NCBI GenBank assembly: GCA_944474755.1
Contig: OX104116.1
Coordinates: forward strand, 3,207,494-3,271,493
Direction: 5' to 3'
DNA length: 64,000 nucleotides
Origin: Limnoperna fortunei
Lineage: Eukaryota; Mollusca; Bivalvia; Mytilida; Modiolidae
Under the pieces are notes generated by a model. It searched no databases, had not been told where the DNA came from, and saw nothing but the letters and a program-made list of their open reading frames with translations. How positions within the stretch are numbered: position 1 is the first letter of the stretch; each line of letters begins with the position of its first letter. Shown piece by piece: positions 39,401-52,300 of this stretch. Made by a program: the position numbers and the translations under genes.

Positions 39401-42400
39401 ACAGACTGGACCTGGGTAACAGATACTGTATACATTACTTTGTGGTTGGAATGTTATTTGTCACATTGAAGATGTCTGCTGGTCAAACAATTGGCAATAG
39501 CTGATGAGATTTATATGTGTATTGATTTTAAGTTTAGCAAGAAATCAAACCACAGCATGGCAAGGCAAAACCAATTTTTAGTTATCATTCTGCTCTTGTC
39601 AAGTTATTGCTGTTTATGTGTTTAAATTTGAAATTAAAATTGATAATTCCCATGACTTCTGTTCAACCTTTCAGAAGGACTGACCTGTTAAAAATGAACT
39701 TCTGAAGGCTTCAATCTGTTGACTTAAAGTTGTGAGTTCACTTCTACCAACAAGTGTCAGCTCTTTTATTTCATCACACGATGCCTGGTAGTGTTGGCCA
39801 CCAAGACGAACAATTGCCTAGAAATAAACAAGGTTATACAATAAAATGTATTATATATAGACAGAAAAACTACACTTGTATCACTGATTTAGTGATTATT
39901 AAAAACTAGTTGGTAAATTCTAAAAGCAGACAAAAAAGCTAACCACTCTTTTTTAAGTGTCTGTACAGAATTATTTAAAGGGACTAGGTGGTCTTGTTGT
40001 TGAGTCATTTACTTTTGATCATGTGACTTTCAAAAATGGAGTTGCAGGTAAGAGTCTCACTGCGGCCATGTTGTGCTGGACTCCAGTCTTAATTGACAAG
40101 GATTGCAAGCTTTCCTACTGAAGTTTGGGGGTTTTCACCAGGTACTCGGGCTTCTACCACCATTGAAAAACTGTACACCAAGTTAAAGCTGAAAAATTGC
40201 TGAAAATGATGAAAACACCATCCAAACAAACACAAATTGTAAGTGAATACAAGATGCTATCTACCATTTTTTATGAACATCTTGGAATAGATAAAACAAA
40301 TGCTCATGACAAAATATTCATGAATATAATGCCTACCCTTATTTAAATAATTAATAAACATGGGGCAGCAACGAACTAGATATCAGTGAGATGGTATCCA
40401 TCTCTATGGGCCCTGCCGACCTTGAGGTCAAGGTCGAAGATCATCAACAACGGTATGTGACGCATTGCCTTGATATTATCTACCCACATTCAAAATATCA
40501 AAAGCCTACCTCAAAAGATAAAAAAGTTACAGCCCGGACAGGCAGACTATAGGGCGTCCGCCATAAAGAGGCATGACCCTAATTATTTCCTAATTGTTGC
40601 AGATTTTTTGTGTTAAATGATACACAAAAGGAACCTATAGGCTATACTGGCAGTCCTGCTGGTTTAAACCTTTTTATGGCATTTAAAAAAGCACATATCG
40701 ACGAAACATTATAAACTAAATGGTAAAAAACTACAAAATAAGAAAAATTGAATCAGAGAAACAAAATGTGAAGGAAGACAAGAACACACAAAAATAAACA
40801 AACCTCTTGGAGACTACAGATGAATTTATTGGTATATTTTATACAAACGTTTTTGTAGCAAGTTCTGAACATTTTTGTTATGTAATATGTGTGTAGTTAT
40901 CATAGTACATGTATTACATTAGGTAGCAGGTGTTTAAAACTATGTTATCAGTATGTCATGTAATGTGTCTACCTGCAGTAAAGACATGCAAGTTTTTATT
41001 ATGTAGAGTACATGTAATTATCGTTTTATGTAATTGTAATATAGGTAGAATGGTCAGCCACAGTACCTGCAGTAAAGAGAGACAAGTTTGTATTATATAG
41101 AGTACATAGACTCTGATTAGGTCCCGTTTCATAACATCCCAAAATATATGAATAGGACGGTGGGTTTTCAAATCTCCGTCCGCAGACATTTACCTAAAAG
41201 TATCCCTAGTTACCCCCCATCCCCCTTGTGAGTACAGTGAAAAAGATTTATATAGGTTAAAAAATGTACAATTTTATACATGGGCTCTAAAGATTTAAAC
41301 AGGCAATAAAAATGTATAATGCTATACATATATATAGGCTCTCAAGATTTCATACTTATAGGCGTATAAATGTATAAAGCTATACAAAGGCTCTAAAGAT
41401 TTATATAGGCAATAAAAAGTGTATACTTCTATATAGTAGCCTTTGACATAAGTCTGTATTGGTGAAGTATAGTATTAACTATAACCGGCACTTACTTCTG
41501 TCAAGTCCTTCCAGTAGATTTAGAAGTCTGGTATTGGTGAGGTATAACATTAACTATTACCGTTACTTACGTCTGTCAAGTCCTTCCAGTAGCTTTGGGA
41601 GTATTAGAGAGGTAAACCATCAACTATTACCGGTATTTATATCCGTCAAGTCCTTTCAGTAACTTTAGAAGTCTGGTATTGGTGAGGTATAACATTAACT
41701 ATTACCGGTACTTACGTCTGTCAAGTCCTTCCAATAGTTTTGGAAGTCTGGTTCAGATATTCTGTTAGTATCAGCGTGAGCAAGCATGTTCCTATAATAT
41801 TTAATTCTGGCTATGTCTGCCCCAACACTGGTCTCTGACTGCATGGGTTGTTTATCAAATCCATTAGCAGGAGTAGATACAGACGTCAGGTTTCTAATCA
41901 AGCATATCATTAATGTCACATCAAAGTCACGTGATGTAGGAGATCCTGTAAAGGAAATATATGTTAATGAGTGAGAGCTTGCTATTACATAGAAAGGACA
42001 TAAACAGAGTTGATTTTAAGCGATTTTCTACTCTCACGAGTTATAAAACCATGTTCTCGTAATACCGTACGACATATTTCTTAATCAGGGCAACGACACC
42101 CTATTTAGATTTTCCTCGCTTTCCATAACGACATCGGAGGTGAAAACTGCAACGTCACAAATACCCCAATATAATTAATCAGAATGCGTTAAAAAGTGAT
42201 ACACAATTGACGATCAACCAATTAGACGCGTCTTTTTTATATCATTTTTTCATATCTCATCGTCTATTGTCTGATACAGCAAAATACTCAATCGGTCGAG
42301 ATAATGATAAAGCAGCTCAATAATAAGAGAAACCTAAATAATGTATCAAAATTATTTGTTTTTCAGCGAATTGTATTAACTAACGGATGAATGGCCTAGG

Positions 42401-43149
42401 ATATTGCTATTTTAGTGGTTTGTGATGCTGTATTATCTATTTTGGGTGAATTTTTGTAACATTTTGTATCTTCTTTTCCTACAAAAGATATGAACCAGAT
42501 ACCTACAATATTTAAACAAGCAGTTTATGTCTGTCTAGTCCCTTTTATACAGACAGATGGGATTAGATCTTTTAGTTATCCTCATTTATCAACAAATTTC
42601 TGATACAGTGTATTACATACCTAGAGCTTTGATTTACTCCGCCCTTTACCATACACAGGCTTAGATATAGGCAATGAAAGTAATAACAAAATACCGAACA
42701 CCAAAGATACTGTCCACAAATAATAGTGCAAAACCAGAAAACTAGAGAACAAACAACCAAAAATATAACAATTTCAGCAATGGTCCTGACTTGACACAGG
42801 CATTTCAAAAGAAAATGCGGGTTAAACCAGGTTTTCTGGCATGCCAAACCTCCAGCTTCCATTACTGTAGTGTGTGAGTTGGTGTGCTGATTAAAATTAA
42901 GATCCTAGTTACTAAGTCAACATTATAATAACCTGTTGCAGGAAATAAAATCGACATTTGTTGTGCCGTTAAACGTCTTTCAAAGTTGAGTTTCTTTAAT
43001 TTTATTTCATTTTTCTTCAAATCTGCAACTAGAGTTGATGGCGGAAAAAAGCGATCAAAGCTTTCTCGAAGTGCATCAGTACCTACTCCAGTAACCAGTT
43101 TAAACAGTTTGATATAATTGTCTTCTTCCGCCTGCTGTGCAGCAGCCAT
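28962..43149 (-). CDS. HEPN/DZIP3-like ankyrin-repeat protein, five coding exons
   Basis: Joined exons 43149-42933, 41945-41716, 39817-39685, 31818-31744 and 30403-28962 give 2097 nt: 698 codons plus a stop. Every junction is GT-AG and every phase agrees (1, 0, 1, 1). The N-terminal part (about residues 1-190) resembles the HEPN domain of DZIP3-type proteins, including IARIKYYRN and the IVRLGGQHY segment. The RNxxxH motif (RNMLAH) is intact; in the HEPN superfamily it marks RNase-competent members. A helical linker (exons 3-4) leads to 14 ankyrin repeats. No signal peptide or membrane segment is seen, so it is probably cytosolic. The ATG at 43149 fits the family's N-terminus, although the frame stays open to the acceptor at 43172. 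A sensing or immune role is inference. Confidence 0.85.
30404..31743 (-). other. Intron 4, AT-rich
   Basis: 1340-bp GT-AG intron. It contains TA dinucleotide runs at about 30749-30770 and 30847-30869. A segment at 31318-31534 shares both its ends with 32973-33423 in intron 3. No nested gene is visible. Confidence 0.7.
31744..31818 (-). CDS. Exon 4: short helical linker
   Basis: This 75-nt exon lies between the acceptor GTATTTTTCAG and the donor TTCAAG|GTAAAA, with phase 1 on both sides. It encodes ITELQGKVDILEITTREII, an amphipathic heptad-like stretch that could form a coiled coil. It is too short to be recognised alone; its phases fit both neighbouring exons exactly. Confidence 0.75.
31880..32007. 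repeat. 28-bp array, subfamily A, left remnant
   Basis: Diverged 28-bp-type units (GTAACAAGGA, ACAGACAATC, GACCTAGGTAA) lie before the SINE insertion. They continue past it at 32284. Confidence 0.7.
32008..32294 (+). mobile_element. tRNA-derived SINE with target duplication
   Basis: The element body is 32019-32283 (265 bp). It is flanked by AAGATTAAACC (32008-32018) and AAGATTACACC (32284-32294), an 11-bp target duplication with one mismatch. The head is tRNA-like, with an A box in TGGCCGTGTGG and a B box in GGCTTCGATTCTC. The middle (GACAAGGATTGCCA to CCGGGTATTCCGG) is shared with the copies at 1-97 and about 39979-40236, and it resembles a conserved SINE core such as the Meta domain, an attribution from memory. 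It ends in a (CAAA)n tail. It inserted into the 28-bp array. Confidence 0.88.
32284..32964. repeat. 28-bp tandem array, subfamily A (about 24 units)
   Basis: Units of 28 bp reading GGTAACAAGGGCAGACAGCA then TTCACCTT, very regular between 32690 and 32950. They are related to subfamily B through GGTAACAAG and the equal unit length. Located in intron 3 of the HEPN-ankyrin gene. Confidence 0.95.
33042..33304. mobile_element. Small foldback (MITE-like) element
   Basis: Imperfect inverted repeats of about 60 bp start ATTTGCTACCACTT at 33042 and end with its complement at 33304. The centre holds a second hairpin (ATTAGTTG with CAACTAAT, and CTTTAC with GTAAAG, about 33190-33228). The element is 263 bp with no coding capacity and no clear target duplication. 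It sits between the two 28-bp subfamilies. Confidence 0.7.
33430..39430. repeat. 28-bp tandem array, subfamily B (about 214 units), intron 3
   Basis: Units of 28 bp read GGTAACAAGTACAGACAATC then TGGACCTA, with the palindrome ACCTAGGT at each joint. A higher-order copy is clear: about 35.3-37.3 kb and 37.2-39.23 kb match at an offset of 1921 bp, including rare variants such as AACAAAGTACAGATAATC. The array makes up most of intron 3. Confidence 0.97.
39431..39684. other. Unique intron 3 sequence next to exon 3
   Basis: Non-repetitive sequence between the array edge and the donor of exon 3. No feature is visible. Confidence 0.5.
39685..39817 (-). CDS. Exon 3: end of HEPN domain and start of linker
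   Basis: The exon lies between the acceptor TTATTTCTAG and the donor AACAG|GTCAGT (133 nt, phase 0 in, phase 1 out). It encodes AIVRLGGQHYQ followed by a polar helical stretch (CDEIKELTL onward). The join WKDLTD to AIVRLGG reads smoothly through the family's conserved end of the HEPN domain and supports the phase assignment. Confidence 0.85.
39979..40236 (+). mobile_element. Diverged copy of the tRNA-derived SINE
   Basis: This copy aligns with the SINE at 32019-32283: a tRNA-like head (TAGGTGGTCTTGTTG), a decayed B box (GGTAAGAGTCTC), then CTTAATTGACAAGGATTGCA, a GGGGGTTTTCACC core, and an end of CATCCAAACAAAC. It is much more diverged than the intron 3 copy, so older. No clear target duplication. 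Located in intron 2. Confidence 0.8.
40370..40575. repeat. Probable dispersed repeat in intron 2
   Basis: The stretch with GACCTTGAGGTCAAGGTC (a near-palindrome) and the following 150 bases has the look of a dispersed mollusc repeat. There is no second copy in the window, so the call rests on resemblance only. Confidence 0.3.
40870..41115. repeat. Diverged direct repeat of about 94 bp
   Basis: ACCTGCAGTAAAGA followed by CAAGTTT, TATTAT and AGAGTACAT occurs at 40971 and 41065. A third, weaker copy lies before them (GTAGCAGGTG and AGTACATGTA near 40900). Located in intron 2; no coding role is supported. Confidence 0.65.
41240..41445. repeat. Tandem repeat of about 54 bp, four units
   Basis: The word GGCTCTAAAGATTT, with small variation, recurs near 41283, 41337 and 41389, each followed by an AT-rich stretch with AGGCAATAAAAATGTAT. 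Located in intron 2, directly beside the exon-boundary duplication. Confidence 0.75.
41448..41757. repeat. 75-bp tandem duplication covering the exon 2 donor
   Basis: Four units. The rightmost is the true exon 2 end with its donor (CTTAC at 41711-41715 on the plus strand, that is GTAAG on the gene strand). The others repeat the last exon bases (GTCAAGTCCTTCC) and the donor area, with the matching plus-strand word at 41491, 41566 and 41636. GTAAGT is kept in two copies and lost in the one at 41636. If a copied donor were used, the reading frame would hit TAA soon after the normal splice point. Confidence 0.85.
41716..41945 (-). CDS. Exon 2: core of the HEPN domain with RNxxxH motif
   Basis: The exon lies between the acceptor CCTTTACAG and the donor GAC|GTAAGTACC. 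It enters in phase 1 and ends in phase 0 (230 nt). It encodes DFDVTLMICLIRNL, a Thr-rich loop, DIARIKYYRNMLAHAD and the end YWKDLTD. RNMLAH fits the RNxxxH signature of the HEPN superfamily. Its 3' end and donor are repeated three more times, in decayed form, in the following intron (see 41448-41757). Confidence 0.88.
41946..42932 (-). other. Intron between exons 1 and 2
   Basis: 987-bp GT-AG intron. It contains a 97-codon open frame (42862-42572) with hydrophobic stretches and a donor-like CTCTAG|GTATGT at 42621. Its phase does not fit exon 2, so I do not call it an exon. Confidence 0.6.
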
Positions 43150-43171
43150 TTTAGTTTCCAGTGTTTTAAAC
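42933..43171 (-). CDS. Exon 1: N-terminal part of the HEPN/DZIP3-like protein
   Basis: The exon lies between the acceptor TTTTTACAG (AG at 43173-43172) and the donor ACAG|GTTATT (GT at 42932-42931). Coding probably begins at the ATG at 43149-43147 (MAAAQQAEEDNY); the 22 bases before it would be 5' UTR. The segment NYIKLFKLVTGVGTDALRES and the end ILFPATG match the way DZIP3-like HEPN proteins start. The acceptor means at least one more exon lies upstream, beyond the 37-bp array. A start further upstream cannot be excluded because the frame is open to the acceptor. Confidence 0.82.
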
Positions 43172-43392
43172 CTGTAAAAATGAGACAATCTGTGTTATAG
43201 TTACAGCATGGGTTTAAACATTTAGGTCTTCTGTCCACAATTAAACGTATTCAAGCCAGAATCAGTCCACCTTTATACAATACATATATAGGTTTCAACA
43301 GTTGTACATAAGAAAAACATTTAAGCTATTAAGTATTGATTGCATGTCACTTTTTTACAATAAATAAAGAGAATATAACATACTCGTACGCT
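43172..43392 (-). other. Presumed 5' intron sequence before the 37-bp array
   Basis: Non-repetitive sequence between the acceptor of exon 1 and the array. No promoter or exon was identified. Confidence 0.5.
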
Positions 43393-46300
43393 TACAGACA
43401 ATTAATAAAAGTATAAATAACTGTACACAGATAGACAATTAGTACAAAAATACACACCTGTACAATGATAGACAATTAGTACAAATATACACACCTATAC
43501 ACTGATAGACAATTAGTACGAAAATACATACCTGTACATAGATAGACAATTAGTACAAGTATTCATACCTGTACACTGATAGACAATTAGTACAAGTATA
43601 CATACCTGTACTTTGTTAGACAATGAGTACATATATACATACCTGTACACAGATAGACAACTAGTACAAGAATACATACCTGTACACTGATAGACAATTA
43701 ATACACGTAAACATACCTGTTCACTGACATACAACTAGTACAAGTATACACACCTGTACACTGATAGACAATTAGTACAAGTATACACACCTGTACACAG
43801 ATAAACAATTAGTAAAAGTATACACACCTGTACACTGATAGACAATGAGTACAAGTATACATACTTGTACATTGATAGACAATTAGCACAAGTATAAATA
43901 CCTGTACACTGATAGACAATTAGTACAAGTATACACACCTGTACAGTGATAGACAATTATTACAAGTATACATACCTGTACACAGATAGACAACTAGTAC
44001 AAGTATACATACCTGTACACTGATAGACAATTAGCACTACAAGTATACACACCTGTACACAGATAGAAAATTAGTACAAGTATACATACCTGTACACTAA
44101 TAGACAATTAGTACAAGTATACACACCTATACACTGATAAACAATTAACACTACAAGTATACACACCTGTACACTGATAGACAAATAGTACAAGTATACA
44201 TGCCTGAACACTGATTGACAACTAGTGCAAGTATACAAACTTGTACACTGATAGATAACTAGTACAAGTATACATACCCGTACACAGATAGACAATTAGT
44301 ACAAGTATACATACATTGACATTGATTGACAACTGGTACAAGTATATATTCATATACACTGATAGACAATTAGTACAAGAAAACATTCCTGAACACTGAT
44401 AGACAATTAGTACAAGAATACATACCTGTACACACTGATAGACAACTAGTACAAGTATAAATACCTGTACACTAATAGACAATTAGTACAAGTATACATA
44501 CCTGTACACTGATAGATAACTAGTACAAGTATACATACTTGTACCCTGACAGACAAATAGTACAAGTATACATAGCTGTACACTGATAGACAATAAGTAC
44601 AAGTATACATACCTGTACACTGATAGACAATTAGTACAAGTATACATACCTGTACACTGATAGACAATTAGTACAAGTATACACACCTGTACACTGATAG
44701 ACAATTAGTACAAGAATACATACCTGTACAATGATAGACAACTAGCACAAATATACATATCTGTACACTGATAGACAATGAGTACAAGAATACATACATG
44801 AACACTGATAGAAAATGAGTACAAGAATACATACCTGTACACTGATAGACAATTAGTACTAGTATACATACCTGTACACTGATAGACAACTAGCACAAGC
44901 ATACATACCTGTACACTGATAGACAACTAGTACAAGAATACATACCGGTACACGGATAGACAATTAGTACAAGTATACACACCTGTACACTGATAGACAA
45001 TTAGTACAAGTATACATACCTGTACATTGATAGACAATTGGTACTAGTATACATACCTGTACACTGATAGACAATTAGTACAAGTATACATACCTGTACA
45101 CTGATAGACAATTAGTACAAGTATACATACCTGTACACTGATAGACAATTAGTACAAGTATACACACCTGAACACTGATAGACAATTAGAACAAGTATAC
45201 ATACCTGTACACTGATAGACAATTAGTACAAGTATACACACCTGTACACTGATAGACAATTAGTACAAGTATACATACCTGTACACTGATAGACAATTAG
45301 TACTAGTATACATACCTGAACACTGATAGACAACTAGCACAAGTACACATACCTGTACACTGATAGACAACTAATACAAGTATACATACCTGTACACTGA
45401 TAGACAACTAGTACAAGAATACATACCGGTACACTGATAGACAACTAGTACAAGAATACATACCTGTACACTAATAGACAATGAGTACAAGGATACTTAC
45501 CTGTACACTAATAGACAACTAGTACAAGAATACATACCTGTACACTAATAGACAATGAGTACAAGAATGCATACCTGTACACTGATAGACAACTAGTACA
45601 AGTATATATACCTGTACACTGATAGACAACTATTACAAGTATACAAACGTGTACACTGATAGACAATTAGCACAATATACATACCTGTACACTGATAGAC
45701 AACTGGCACAAGTATACATACCTGTACACTGAGAGACAATGAGTACAGTATACATGCCTGTACACTGATAGACAATTAGAACAAGAATACATACCTGTAC
45801 ACTGATACACAATTAGTTCATGTATACATACATGTACACAGATAGACAACTAGTACAAGTATACATACCTGTACACAGATAGACAATTAGGACAAGTATA
45901 CACACCTATACACTGATAAACAATTAACACTACAAGTATACACACCTGTACACTGATAGACAAATAGTACAAGTATACATGCCTGAACACTGATTGACAA
46001 CTAGTGCAAGTATACAAACTTGTACACAGATAGACAACTAGTACAAGAATAAATACCTGTACACTGATAGACAATTAGTACTAGTATACATATATGTACA
46101 CTGATAGACAACTAGTACAAGTATAGATACATGTACACTGATAGACAATTAGTACAAGTATACATACATGCAAACTGATATACAACTAGTACACATATAC
46201 ATACCTGTAAACTGATAGACAACTAGTACACATATACATACCTGTTCACTGATAGACAACTAGTACAAGTATACATACCTGTACACTGATAGACAGCTAG

Positions 46301-49300
46301 CACAAGTATACATAAATGTACACTGATAGACAACTAGTACAAGAATACATACCTGGACACTTATAGACAATTACTGGAAGTAAACATACCTGTACACTGA
46401 TAGACAACTAGTACAAGTATACATACCAGTACACTGATAGACAACTAGTACAAGCATACATACATGGACACTGATAGACAACTAGTACAAGTATACATAC
46501 CTGTACATTGATCGACAATTAGTGGAAGTATACATACCTGTACACTGATAGACAACTAGTACAAGTATACATACCTGTACACTGATAGACAACTAGTACA
46601 TGAATACATACCTTTACACTGATAGACAATTAGTACAAGTATACACACCTGTACACTGATAGACAACTAGTACAAGAACACATACCTGTACACGTATAGA
46701 CAATTAGTACATGTATACATACCTGTACACTGATAGACAACTAGTACAAGTATATATACCTGTACACTGATAGACAACTAGTACAAGTATACACACGTGT
46801 ACACTGATAGACAATTAGCACAAGTATACATACCTGTACACTGATAGACAATTAGTCCTGGTATACATACCTGTACACTGATAGACAACAAGTACAAGTA
46901 TACATACCTGTACACTGAAAGACAACTTGCACAAGTATACATACCTGTACACTGATAGACAACTAGCACAAGTATACATACCTGTACACTTATAGACAAC
47001 TAGTACAAGAATACATACCTGTACACTTATAGACAATTAGTACAAGTATACATACCTGTACACTGATAGACAACTAGTACAAGTATACCAACCAGCACAC
47101 TGGTAGACAACTAGTACAAGTATACATACCTGTACACTGATAGACAACTAGCACAAGTATACATACCTGTACACTGATAGACAACTAGCACAAGTATACA
47201 TACCTGTACACTTATAGACAACTAGTACAAGTATACACACCTGTACACTGATAGACAACTAGTACAAGAATACACACCTGTACACTGATAGACAGTTAGT
47301 ACAAGAATACATACCTGTACACTGATAGACAATAAGTACTAGTATACATACCTGTACACTGATAGACAACTAGCACAAGTATACATACCTGTACACTGAT
47401 AGACAACTAGTATTAGTATACAAACCTGTACATTGATAGACAACTAGCACAAGTATACATACCTGTACAGTGATAGACAACTGGTACAAGTATACATACC
47501 TGTACACTTATAGACAACTAGTACAAGAATACATACCTGTACACTTATAGACAACTGGTACAAGTATACATACCTGTACACCGACAAACAACTAGTACAA
47601 GAATACATACCTGTACACTTATAGACAATTAGTACATGTATACATATCTGTACACTGATAGACAACTAGTACAAGTATATATACCTGTACACTGATAGAC
47701 AACTAGTACAAGTATACACACGTGTACACTGATAGACAATTACCACAGGTATACATACCTGTACACTGACCTGTACACTGATAGACAACTAGTACAAGTA
47801 TACACACCTGAACACTGATAGACAATTAGAACAAGTATACATACCTGTACACTGATAGACAATTAGTACAAGTATACACACCTGTACACTGATAGACAAT
47901 TAGTACAAGTATACATACCTGTACACTGATAGACAATTAGTACTAGTATACATACCTGAACACTGATAGACAACTAGCACAAGTACACATACCTGTACAC
48001 TGATAGACAACTAATACAAGTATACATACCTGTACACTGATAGACAACTAGTACAAGAATACATACCGGTACACTGATAGGCAACTAGTACAAGAATACA
48101 TACCTGTACACTAATAGACAATGAGTACAAGGATACATACCTGTACACTGATAGACAGCTAGTACAAGTATATATATCTGTACACTGATAGACAACTAGT
48201 ACAAGTATACACACGTGTACACTGATAGACAATTAGCACAAGTATACATACCTGTACACTGATAGACAATTAGTCCTGGGATACATACCTGTACACTGAT
48301 ATACAACAAGTACAAGTATACATACCTGTACACTGAAAGACAACTTGCACAAGTATACATACCTGTACACTGATAGACAACTAGCACAAGTATACATACC
48401 TGTACACTTATAGACAACTAGTACAAGAATACATACCTGTACACTTATAGACAATTAGTACAAGTATACATACCTGTACACTGATAGACAACTAGTACAA
48501 GTATACCTACCAGCAGACTGGTAGACAACTAGTACAAGTATACATACCTGTACACTGATAGACAACTAGCACAAGTATACATACCTGTACACTGATAGAC
48601 AACTAGCACAAGTATACATACCTGTACACTTATAGACAACTAGTACAAGTATACACACCTGTACACTGATAGACAACTAGTACAAGAATACACACCTGTA
48701 CACTGATAGACAGTTAGTACAAGAATACATACCTGTACACTGATAGACAATAAGTACTAGTATACATACCTGTACACTGATAGACAACTAGCACAAGTAT
48801 ACATACCTGTACACTGATAGACAACTAGTATTAGTATACAAACCTGTACACTGATAGACAACTAGCACAAGTATACATACCTGTACAGTGATAGACAACT
48901 GGTACAAGTATACATACCTGTACACTTATAGACAACTAGTACAAGAATACATACCTGTACACTTATAGACAACTGGTACAAGTATACATACCTGTACACC
49001 GACAAACAACTAGTACAAGAATACATACCTGTACACTTATAGACAATTAGTACATGTATACATATCTTTACACTGATAGACAACTAGTACAAGTATATAT
49101 ACCTGTACACTGATAGACAACTAGTACAAGTATACACATGTGTACACTGATAGACAATTACCACAGGTATACATACCTGTACACTGATAGACAATTAGTA
49201 CAAGTATACACACCTGTACACTGATAGACAATTAGTAAAAGTATACACACCTGTACACTGATAGACAATGAATACAAGTATTCATACTTGTACATTGATA

Positions 49301-52300
49301 GACAATTAGCACAAGTATAAATACCTGTACACTGATAGACAATTAGTACAAGTATACACACCTGTACAGTGATAGACAATTATTATAAGCATACATACCT
49401 GTACACAGATAGACAACTAGTACAAGAATACATACCTTTACACTGATAGACAATTAGCACTACTAGTATACACACCTGTACACAGATAGACAATTAGTAC
49501 AAGTATACATACCTGTACACTAATAGACAATTAGTACAAGTATACACACCTATACACTGATAAACAATTAACACTACAAGTATACACACCTGTACACAGA
49601 TAGACAACTAGTACAAGTATACACACCTATACACTGATAAACAATTAACACTACAAGTATACACACCTGTACACAGATAGACAACTAGTACAAGTATACA
49701 TACCTGTACACTGATAGACAATTAGTACTACAAGAATACACACCTGTACACAGATAGACAATTAGTACAAGTATACATACCTGTACACTAATAGACAATC
49801 AGTACAAGTATACACACCTATACACTGATAAACAATTAACACTACAAGTATACACACCTGTACACAGATAGACAACTAGTACAAGTATACATACCTGTAC
49901 ACTGATAGACAACTAGCGCAAGTATACATACCTGTACACTAATAGACAACTAGTACAAGAATGCATACCTGTGCACTGATAGACAACTAGTACAAGAATA
50001 CATACCTGTACACTGATAGACAACTAGCACAAGTATACATACCTGTACACTGATAGACAACTAGTACAAGTATACATACCTGTACACTGATAGACAACTA
50101 GTACAAGTATACAAACCTGGACACTGATAGACAATTAGTGGAAGTATACATACCTGTACACTGATAGACAATAAGTACAAGTATACATACCTGTACACTG
50201 ATAGACAACTAGCACAAGTATACATACCTGCACAAAGATAGACAACTAGTACAAGTATACATACCTGTACACTGATAGACAACTAGTACAAGAATACATA
50301 CCGTTACACGGATAGACAATTAGTAGAAGTATACACACATGTTCACTGATAGACAATTAGTACAAGTATACATACCTGTACACTGATAGACAATTAGTAC
50401 TAGTATACATACCTGAACACTGAGAGACAACTAGCCCAAGTATACATACCTGTACACTGATAGACAACTCGTACAGAATACATACCGGTTCACTGATAGA
50501 CAACTAGTACAAGAATACATATTTGTACACTAATAGACAATGAGTAAAAGAATACATACCTGTACACTAATAGACAACTAGTACAAGAATACATACCTGT
50601 ACACTTATAGACATTTAGTTCAAGTATACATACCTGTACACTGATAGACAACTAGTACAAGTATACACACGTGTACACTGATAGACAATTAGCACAAGTA
50701 TACATACCTGTACACTGAAAGACAACTGGCACAAGTATACATACCTATACACTGATAGACAATTAGTACAAGTATACATACCTGTACACTTTTAGACAAC
50801 TAGCACAAATATACATACCTGTACACTGAGAGACAATGAGTACAAGAATACATACCTGTACACTGATAGACAGTTAGTACAAGAATACATACCTGTACAC
50901 TGATAGACAACTAGTACAAGTATACACACGTGTACATTGATAGACAACTAGCACAAGTATACATACCTGTACACTGATAGACAACTAGCACAAGTATACA
51001 TACCTGTACACTTATAGACAACTAGTACAAGTATACACACATGTACACTGATAGACAACTAGTACAAGAATACACACCTGTACACTGATAGACAGTTAGT
51101 ACAAGAATACATACCTGTACACTGATAGACAATAAGTACTAGTATACATACCTGTACACTGATAGACAACTAGCACAAGTATACATGCCTGTACACTGAT
51201 AGACAACTAGTATTAGTATACAAACCTGTACACTGAAAGACAACTAGCACAAGTATACATACCTGTACACTGATAGACAACTGGTACAAGTATACATACC
51301 TGTACACTTATAGACAACTGGTACAAGTATACATACCTGTACACCGATAGACAACTAGTACAAGAATACATACCTGTACACTTATAGACAATTAGTACAT
51401 GTATACATACCTGTACACTGATAGACAACTAGTACAAGAATACACACGTGTACATGATAGACAATTAGCACAAGTGTATATACCTGTACACTGATAGACA
51501 ACTAGTACAAGTATACACACGTGTACACTGCTAGACAATTAGCACAAGTATACATACCTGTACACTGATAGACAATTAGTACAAGTATACACACCTGTAC
51601 ACTGATAGACAACTAGTACAAGAATACACACCTGTACACTGATAGACAGTTAGTACAAGAATACATACCTGTACACTGATAGACAATTAGTACTAGTATA
51701 CATACCTGTACACTGATAGACAACTAGCACTAGTATACATACCTGTACACTGATAGACAACTAGCACAAGTATACATACCTGTACACTGATAGATAACTA
51801 GCACTAGTATACACACCTGTACACTGATAGAAAACTAGCACAAGTATACTTACCTGTACACTGAAAGACAACCAGTACAAGTAAACATACCTGGACACTG
51901 ATAGACAATTAGTGGAAGTATACATACCTGTACACTGATAGACAACTAGTACAAGTATACATACCTGTACACTGATAGACAACTAGCACAAGTATACATG
52001 CCTGTACACTGATAGACAACTAGTACAAGAATACATACCTGTACACTGATAGACAATTAGTACAAGTATACATACCTGTACACTGATCGACAACTAGCAC
52101 AAGAATACATACCTGAACACTGATAGACAGCTAGTACAAGAATACATACCTGTACACTGATATACAATTAGTACATGTATACATACCTGTACACTGATCG
52201 ACAACTAGCACAAGAATACATACCTGTACACTGTTAGACAATTAGTTCAAGTATACATACCTGGAGACTGATAGACAATTAGTACAAGTATATATACCTG

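Noticed and set aside
40956..41189. 77-codon minus-strand frame in intron 2
   Set aside because: It overlaps the 94-bp direct repeat, has no family resemblance and no supporting splice signals.
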